Shown piece by piece: positions 57,457 to 64,000 of a stretch of DNA of 64,000 nucleotides (its first letter is position 1; every line of letters begins with the position of its first letter). The DNA comes from Thalassia testudinum. Taxonomy: Eukaryota > Streptophyta > Magnoliopsida > Alismatales > Hydrocharitaceae. The notes under the pieces are model-generated. The model was not told the origin of the DNA and searched no databases. It worked only from the letters and a program-made list of their open reading frames with translations. The translations under genes and the position numbers were made by a program. The stretch lies in NCBI GenBank assembly GCA_037157565.1, contig JAZHRO010000073.1, positions 93,040,001 through 93,104,000 on the forward strand, written 5' to 3'.

Positions 57457-59212
57457 TGACGAGTCGATTTTTGCTTTCGAAAAAGATGATTAAGATGATT
57501 TATCATTATATTTCTAAGTGGTGGAAAATCGACTAATCAAAATAATTAAAATAACCGCTCAATGAGGAGCGGGTCGTATCTATAGGGAGGCCATGGCCTA
57601 TTTAAACTTGTAAGGGTCAAAAATCGATGTTCACTATTAATTTCGTCAAGAAATCGAGCCAAAATCGCTTTCAGATTACGTAAACAAGAACTAATGCTGA
57701 AATAGCAATTATGCAATCTGAAGGATTTATTTTGCTTTGTGACAATAAAATATAAATAAAATCTTACAATGGCAAATGATGTAAATACTAATACCACCTC
57801 TACTGTAGCAAAATAGGGGATTTGGTTTGGGTGCCTTTCACGCATGAAGGAGAGGATGGCCAGAGGGGAGGAGCTTGCTAGAGGTAGCTGCTGCCAGGTC
57901 ACTTCTTTTGGTGGTGGCAGTGAGGCACGGCGTGGCCGGAGGTGGCCGATCAGACGAGAGGAGTGACGTCAGAGTTTGTCGCTGCTGCTGTTGAAGCATG
58001 CGAAGGCACGCACATGAGGAGGTGCAACAGCACGCACACGCGGGCCGTGTGGGTGTGCGCGAGGAAGCTGCTGGAGGAGTGCGGCTGCAAGTGCTGCTGC
58101 TGCAGGCGTGGCTGAGGTGCTGCTGCAGCGAGCATGGCGGTGGTGCAACGAGGGGGCGCACACGATGCACGCAGAGGCTATGAAGGCAAAGAAGAAGACA
58201 GAGGCCGGCTACACGAGAACGGTGTGCTAGTGCAGGGCGGTGTGTGCGGCAGGGGCTCATGGCGTGGTCTGGAGGCGAGCAGGGTTGCTGGAGGTGCACA
58301 ATTTAAGAGCTGGTGGTGCACAGCAGCTACGAACATGGCGAGGGGGCTACGGGTGTGCTGCTGGCTGTGTACGGGAGGTGCACATAGGCGAGAAGGAGGG
58401 CAGTGGCGTGCTAGTGCAGGTGGTAGTTGTTGGTGATGGTGGTGGATGGTTTCGTTGAGGTGGAAGATGGGTTCCTTACTGCAGTTGCACAAAGGAGAAG
58501 TGGCGTAAAGGCTTTGGACGTCCGGGAAAGTTCCCAGACGTCTTAAATGAGAGGGATGGTGGACAGTGGTGGAGATGGAGCGTAATGACGGTCGTCGAGG
58601 GAGGTCATCTGGCGGTTACATGGTGAGGTTGTAATGGGGAGCTTTGCGATGGCAATACGGGCTATCACCCCGCATGCCCATGGTGGCAAAGCTCCACCGC
58701 AATTGAGGCTGGTGGTAATGGAGTGGATGAGAAACTAAGTTCTCTGCACAGTGAGGAAAGGGAAGGAAGACCTCCTGAGCACCATCGTCTCCTCCCTCCT
58801 CTTGTAGCTACAGCCAATTCATTTAAAATCACAAGAGGTGGGAGCAGATCCTCGTGAATGCTGACAGCTGTTAGAAATGAATGGACATAGGAGGAGGAGG
58901 TAGAGTAGTTACCTGTCAAAGAAGAAGAATAATAATAATAAAATAATTAGGATTATTTATACATAACTTCTTAACTTCTATGTTAATTAAAATAATGTAT
59001 GTAATGTACCTAATTGGTTAACTAATCAAATGCACGTAATTCTAAGTTAATTCTAAATGCATTTAGATATGAATGCCACACATGAATTATGCAATTAAGC
59101 TAAAAATATGAATTAATTTATTTACATCCTTATGTAAGCTATCTAAGTGTTAAAATTAACTTAATGTCTAGGCACTTAAATACTTAAATAGCCCACAAAT
59201 ATGAGCTAATCA
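57457..59212 (-). mobile_element. 5' LTR of element B
   Basis: The 1756-bp LTR on the minus strand starts TGATTAGCTC and ends CGACTCGTCA. It is a relative of solo LTR F (1823 bp). The minus-strand TATA region is near 58955-58970 (GTATAAATAATCC). The middle (57840-58700) is GC-rich and gives long spurious frames on both strands. GACGTC cores are at 58517 and 58537. Confidence 0.87.
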
Positions 59213-59403
59213 TTGATCAGATCCTTGAAAAACTCATTGGTAATAAGTTATGCTTTCTCGATGGTTACTCCGAATAAATCAGGTTGCCATCCACCCCGAA
59301 GATCAAGAGAAAATGGCATTTACCTACCCCTTCGAAACCTTTGCTTTCTGAAGGATGACATTTGGGTATTGCAATGCACTAGCGACTTTTCAAAATTCAT
59401 CTG
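59213..59403 (+). pseudogene. Athila A RT, short middle part
   Basis: After B, RT continues with IDQILEKLIGNK (59214-59250), FLDGYSE, a PEDQEK-like region and a SFE/RMTFGYCNA-like block (59335-59385), broken by frame changes. It then jumps at about 59403 straight to the 3' noncoding region. The RT end, RNase H and integrase (about 2.3 kb) are deleted. Confidence 0.8.
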
Positions 59404-60384
59404 ATTTGACCACTCCTCCATGACCATCTTCTGCTCTGCTGAAGGCATTGAATTTATCGCTTAATGGGAGGCAACCCGTCATTCCAAAAAACTCGAGACC
59501 CTTCTGATTATCTTTTCGAGGTTCACGTCTACTGCACTCTAAGTTCAGTTAGAACAGCCGACTCCACCTTTAGTACTTGTACCAGAGCTTGAAATCGTTC
59601 ACAACAGTCATCCCGACCCGTTCACCCACCCATTGACCCTGTTCTAATTCTTGAACCCAACTGATTCATACCCTCCAATTTACAATGAGGACATTGCAAA
59701 ACTTAGGCATGGGGGGTTGTTAAAGTGCAAACACATAAAAATTCATGTTTTCGAAGGGTTCTCACAAAAAAATTACTCATTCCAAAAAAAAATCAAAAAA
59801 ATAAAAAACTTGAATAAGAACAAAAAATGGAAAGGGGAGGAAAATTTTGTGAGCTTAATTGCATATCATTCTTAAAGAAATGAGGAGGTGATTTAAATGT
59901 CAAAAAGGAGTACAATTTGAAACAAAAAGTGTTAGTCATTAGTAAATGATTATGGAATCTACTTAAGTTCTAAACCAAATCAAAAGAAAAAATATTAAGT
60001 CCTAGAATAACAAAGAGATTAGTATGAGTGCTCATCTTAGGCCTCTTGGGCTTGTTTTAGGCATAAAATTCACGTATTCGTTAAGATCCAGATAGTCCTC
60101 AAGAGGCTGAGGAAAATGCGAAGCTTAAGTATTAGGTCTAAGGCTTAGGGATTATTCGGCCTTATTAACTGACCTCTGATTTGCGGGACTCGGTAACCTA
60201 AGCACCCTAATTCACACACAAGTCTGGTTCAGTGCTCATAATCAATCAAAATCACGCAAAAACATTTATTCTGTTCTGAAAAAGCTACCTAGATTAGGAG
60301 CGACTTTATCAACACAAGTTGATTTAGACAAGTTCCTGGTGTGGAGAGGTAGGAAATTTCCCTCGAAGATGCGCAATAACATAT
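59404..60384 (+). other. 3' noncoding region of A
   Basis: This is collinear with D 40920-41760. It contains ATGGGAGGCAACCCGT (59464-59479), the internal polypurine/hairpin module (59681-59719), A-rich DNA, and the block CCTCGAAGATGCGC (60361). It is interrupted by L at 60385. No gene is seen. Confidence 0.8.
59681..59719 (+). promoter_or_regulatory. Internal polypurine tract with hairpin, element A
   Basis: TACAATGAGGACATTGC then TTAGGCATGGGGGGTTG, about 205 bases after the GGGAGGC stem-loop, as in D. Confidence 0.75.
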
Positions 60385-61234
60385 TGATTCGTACTCGAAT
60401 AGGTCTTATTAATATGGTGATATTATCGTTGAAATTAGTATAGTGAGTTAACCTAAATCGAGTCTACACCAGTTTCACAAAATTTTTAACCTGGCCTACT
60501 TGATTTTATCTTGGTCACTTTTAGGCCCAGGGTCGATCTCAGGGAGGCAGGGATTAGGAGATCAAGGAGTTTCTATGCCTTTCCTAAAATGTATCTCTTC
60601 CTTGCGTTTATTATATTTTTTGGTTTTTCTACTTTTAAGATATTTTTGTGATGATGTTATTCTTGAGGTACACCCTCAAAAATGAAGTCCTTGGCCTTCA
60701 GCCAAATGGTCCTTGGCTTGAAGCCAACTTAGGATGCAACCAACAAGGTTAAGTGCTGCGTAGAGTGTGAAGCAGATGTGTGTGAGTGTGGGTAGAAGTG
60801 CTTGCTTTGCACGAGTATTGGGAAATATCAACAACTGGTACGAATGTTCCCGCGATATGATGCGCGGTGAAGGGGTGAGTGCACAGGTATGTGGATAGTA
60901 GATATGAGGTGAATGTGTGTATGGGAGAATGTGTATATATGAGTATATATGTATATATATGTATCTATAACTATATATGTGTGTGTGTATATATATTTAT
61001 ATATATATATAGATATATGTGAGGATGAGAGTGTGTGAATATATATATTTATGTATGTATGCATGTGAGTGTGTGTGTCTGTGTGTGTGTGTGAGAGTGA
61101 GAGTGAGGGTGAGCGCCTGCTGTGTGTGTGAGAGGGCGGAAGCGGTTAAGCCGTCTGGGGTCAGCGGCCATTGCCTAGGCGCGCAAGCGCACGAGAACAG
61201 AGGTGATTGTGAACGGGCGCACGCGCGAAGACGG
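60385..61234 (-). mobile_element. LTR L fragment (minus strand), cut by element K
   Basis: The A sequence stops at CATAT (60380-60384) and an LTR end TGATTCGTACTCG begins, with the GGTCGATCTCAGGGAGGC block (60532-60549) common to the U5 of minus-oriented LTRs here. A near-direct repeat CCTTGGC(C)TT-AGCCAA is at 60690-60731. A TA/TG microsatellite follows (60900-61115). K interrupts at 61235, so length and family are unknown. Confidence 0.5.
60900..61115. repeat. TA/TG-rich microsatellite
   Basis: Mixed (TA)n, (TG)n and (GAGTG)n runs over about 215 bp. The frames crossing it (Tyr/Ile/Thr-rich or Cys/Val/Arg-rich) are not genes. Confidence 0.85.
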
Positions 61235-62276
61235 TGTTGAACGTATGGGTTGCTACGCTAACATGTTTGGTTTTTTAAAACCTTGTCGTTGTAGTTTGAA
61301 AGCGAAGAACTCGTGTTCAACAAATAAAATTTATATCAAAATGGAAATTCCAGGTCGAACACAGGAAGGCGGACGTTTGATTTAAAAACAATGCATTTGT
61401 TTTTATTTGTCATGAAATAATTCAATTGATTAGAACTATCTAACTATTTATAATAAATAGAAAAGAGAAAGTAAGAGAGAGAAAGAATATTACAAACAAA
61501 AATCAAAATGAGATGTAAAATAAACATAGAATTTCATCATCAGAATGATTGTTCATTACACTAGAAAGCGGAAAAATGATTACACTAGAAAGTAGTAAAT
61601 CTACTCTAGAAAGCAGTAAATTTATTCTAGAAAGCAGTAAAAGAATGGAGAGATAAATATCCTCCTCAACGGTCGCTTGGAGGACGAGCCGGACGAGACA
61701 ACACTTGGACGAAGGAGGACGAAGCAGGACGAAGGAGGACAAAGCAGAAGAACGGGAACGAGGCAGCACGTCGTCGTCGTCGCGGGATCCACTTCCGAAG
61801 GGGGACGAAAAATTGACTTTATCTCGCGAGAAGCATCCAAGGTGTGGGACAAGCTTCTCTTCAGCTTTGGAGAGAGAGAGAAGAGAAGGAAGGGATGAGA
61901 ATTTCATATGGAGGGGGTCTCCTTTTATAGTTGCAAGGAGTGGGCAATTTGGTCATTACAACTCTTAAAACATTAATTTAGGACCTTTAGTGTTGAATAA
62001 AACCGTCACTAAAGGTCTGAACATGGGTGTAGCGGGCGGCGCGCGTGCACCTTCTCGCTTGCTTGCGAGCTCAACGCACGCTCACGTCCAACCAATCTCA
62101 GCCGTCCGATTGCGAGATCGGACGGTTTAGATCGCGCCTTCGCCCGCCTGCGTTGTGCACCCGCTCGCGTGCAATGCCACGTCCTCGCCGCACGTGCAAT
62201 AGCTCATGGGCACTATCGGGTGACCCCCCACAGCCGATCGTGTGGTCGCCTTTAATCCCGCGCGCCCACAAATCGC

Positions 62277-62327
62277 GAGTCGAACTCGCGTCCTGTGAAC
62301 GCACAACACCTCACGACCGCTGCACAA
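62277..62327 (-). promoter_or_regulatory. tRNA-like A and B boxes in K LTR U3
   Basis: A box TTGTGCAGCGG (62327-62317) and B box GAGTTCGACTC (62287-62277) on the minus strand, 40 bases between box starts. The B box lies in a perfect 5-bp stem (62274-62290) whose last pair is A-T where E has G-C. Confidence 0.55.
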
Positions 62328-62463
62328 CGTGGTGGAAAGTGTCGCGCAGACGATTTAAGGTGCTTGCATCCACAGCCGTTGGATCAAGATCCAACGGCGG
62401 AGAAGCGGCACTCTGATTGAAGAAGAGAAGGTGCGGCGGTGCTTGAGGGTCGGTTGGACGGCT

Positions 62464-62489
62464 AAGATGGCGCCACGTGGCGCCATCTT
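62464..62489. promoter_or_regulatory. Extended G-box palindrome in K LTR
   Basis: A perfect 26-base palindrome centred on CACGTG, with core GGCGCCACGTGGCGCC. The E LTRs carry the shorter form. Confidence 0.75.
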
Positions 62490-64000
62490 GGCCATCCATC
62501 TTGTAGATGATGTAGATGGTGCCACGGTTGTCGGATTGAGTCGATTTTCGTGCCGTTACGCTACGATCATCGATCCAAATCCATCTATGCAGTCGGATTT
62601 GTCGTTTGAAGTGCGGATTCACACCATCTTGGCCCTTGATCTTCTAGGGTTCCCCAGTCACTATCTGATGCTACAGATGTCTGATTAGGGCGATCTTGGA
62701 GTCGTTGAACTCCAATCTTCGCCCTGATCACATCTGTATGATTGGATCTTCGATCCGAGGCCCCGATAAAATGTTTGCCCTGTCTATGAACATAAAAGGA
62801 AACAATTATCCTCTACTTTATTCAAACTACTCTAAATGAAAGATGATGTATGTTATGCAATATTTATAACATGCAATGCAATCCTATGCTTAAGAACATG
62901 CATAAATAGACATCTTAAGTAGTATAAACGTGTTTACATCATACCCCTATGCCTATCTTTTGCTAGTCCCTAGCAAAAACTATATGCTATTTATAAAAGA
63001 ATCAGGTTGGATTATTTGGGCATGAGTTATTTTCAATCATTAAGAAAATATCTACTTAGGATCTGAACTTTCAAAGACACAACAGTGCCCAAGTATCTGG
63101 CAAAATGCAGACCGCCTCAAGCCCTCGCCTTATTCAAAGAAAATCTTCTTTTTCTCTTTTTCCTCTTTTCTATTTTTTTTTTTATTTTCAAGTTTTAACG
63201 TTTAAGAGTGGCTTTTTACGGCCATCCAACTCACCCAAGATTTGATGAGAACCCTAAGTTCTAAGCATCTTATTGTGAATATGATAGACTCGTTGACCTA
63301 CAGTTAAAACAAACTTCAGATTTCTACGCCTCTAGGTGACCTAAAAAAAGAATTCTGCCTAAAGGTGTATCTTTACAACCGATAGCTTTCTCCCTACTTT
63401 TATTTTTTTACAGGGTCAACACAAGGGTGAATCCAGTGTATATCTCCCCGATTTATTTTACTTCTCCGCTTCTTCCTAAGTGTTTTGGGAATTTTCAGTA
63501 CATTTATTGAGCTGAGTTATGGACAACCGATCGATGAGCTATTACCACCGACAACTTGCCAGCCATACTCGTGCGGCGAAGAGTGGTTTATTTCTTTTTT
63601 TTCTTTTCTTTTCTCCTTTTCTTTTAGATTTCTTTTTTTTTTAAGTAGGTGGCTTCCCTGGTCTAAGATTTACCTAAAGGCAGCAAAAAGAGAAAGGTCC
63701 AGCGACTGGGCTCTGGACAACCTAAATATGGGCTATTACCTACGATAACTTGCCAGCCATATCACCCTAGAAGGTTCATTAGCTACCCAATTTCCATTAG
63801 AATCACCAAACATCGAGTCAGTGCAAAGAAAGTGTGTAAATGCTAAAAACTAAAAGTTCCCTCAAATCAGAGGACGGGTTGATAAGTCGTGTACTTATCA
63901 CCCAAACTTGTTTACTCCAATTAAAATAGAATTCAGATCATCCTTAATTGGTTACTCTAATTCAATCTGGTCAACCTCGTAACACATGTCCCCCCCAACA

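Larger units (their letters stand above)
49287..59212 (-). mobile_element. Composite element B (minus strand, with nested C)
   Basis: The outer LTR ends are TGATGAGTCG at 49287 and CTAATCA at 59212. The flanks are ATGAT (49282-49286) and TTGAT (59213-59217), one duplication with a single change; the uninterrupted D sequence reads TTGAT here. Inside on the minus strand are B's 5' LTR, PBS, leader and first part of gag, then C's 5' LTR, PBS, gag, protease and linker. B's pol and most of its 3' LTR, and the 3' part of C, were lost in one deletion ending near 49379-49470. Confidence 0.85.
61235..64000 (-). mobile_element. Element K, relative of E, running off the window
   Basis: The 3' LTR is 61235-62941 (1707 bp, start TGTTGAACG on the plus strand, end TTTACATCA). 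The flank GACGG (61230-61234) would be the target duplication. It is followed on the plus strand by the reversed polypurine tract TACCCCTATGCC (62942-62953) and E-like 3' noncoding DNA. At about 63935 it jumps to sequence matching E 34110, a deletion of about 1.25 kb that removes the internal module and the C-terminal half of the ORF. Confidence 0.85.

Noticed and set aside
60828..61240. Tyr/Ile/Thr- and Cys/Val/Arg-rich frames
   Set aside because: They cross a TA/TG microsatellite.
1..64000. CRISPR arrays, prokaryotic operons, rRNA genes or an organellar origin
   Set aside because: No direct-repeat/spacer array, no ribosome-binding sites or compact gene order, and no rRNA signature; all evidence is for plant nuclear repeats.

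Overview
This is nuclear DNA from a flowering plant, in a gene-poor stretch built almost wholly of nested transposable elements. The signs are Ty3/gypsy elements of the Athila type with primer-binding sites complementary to plant tRNA-Asp, an L1-type LINE, a CACTA end, a SIRE-type polypurine tract, and a decayed copy of the plant GOT1 membrane protein. The sequence does not fix the species. No intact host gene was found. The one long open frame is a 609-codon ORF inside a young non-autonomous retrotransposon.

Letters name the elements. Left part (1-16902): an LTR-like remnant; then a probable CACTA transposon (right end 5396-5409) that holds a GOT1 pseudogene and is split by solo LTR G (2517-5278, target duplication ATGGT). 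Next come a minus-strand gypsy RT/RNase H fragment (5410-6046) and a minus-strand Athila-like element H (3' LTR 6052-8477, internal sequence to 16902). H is itself split by a LINE (9591-13165) and by solo LTR N (13513-15682).

Middle (16903-23930): promoter-bearing LTR-like DNA, a decayed ORF of plant-transposon type (20180-21283), and a SIRE-like LTR (J, 21760-23354).

Right part (23931-64000): an old plus-strand Athila element A whose gag and RT are interrupted by two composite insertions. D (24375-46506, duplication AATAT) splits gag. D contains solo LTR F, the young element E (30095-37848, duplication GTCGT) and solo LTR M. B (49287-59212, duplication TTGAT with one change) splits RT and contains element C. 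A's 3' noncoding end is cut by LTR L (60385), which is cut by K (61235-64000+), a relative of E. The insertion order is A, then D and B, then E, F, M, C and K. The two E LTRs are about 98% identical; the D LTRs look roughly 90%.

How the parts work together: A and D carry remnants of gag, protease, RT, RNase H and integrase. E and K lack these but share the tRNA-Asp PBS (seen in E), the GGCATGGGGGTA-type terminal tract and, in E, an internal polypurine/hairpin module. They are probably mobilised in trans by Athila enzymes. The most unusual signal is a tRNA-like A-box/B-box pair at near-constant spacing in the U3 of three related LTR types (E, K, M). In E and K its T-arm forms a perfect stem with a compensatory base change.
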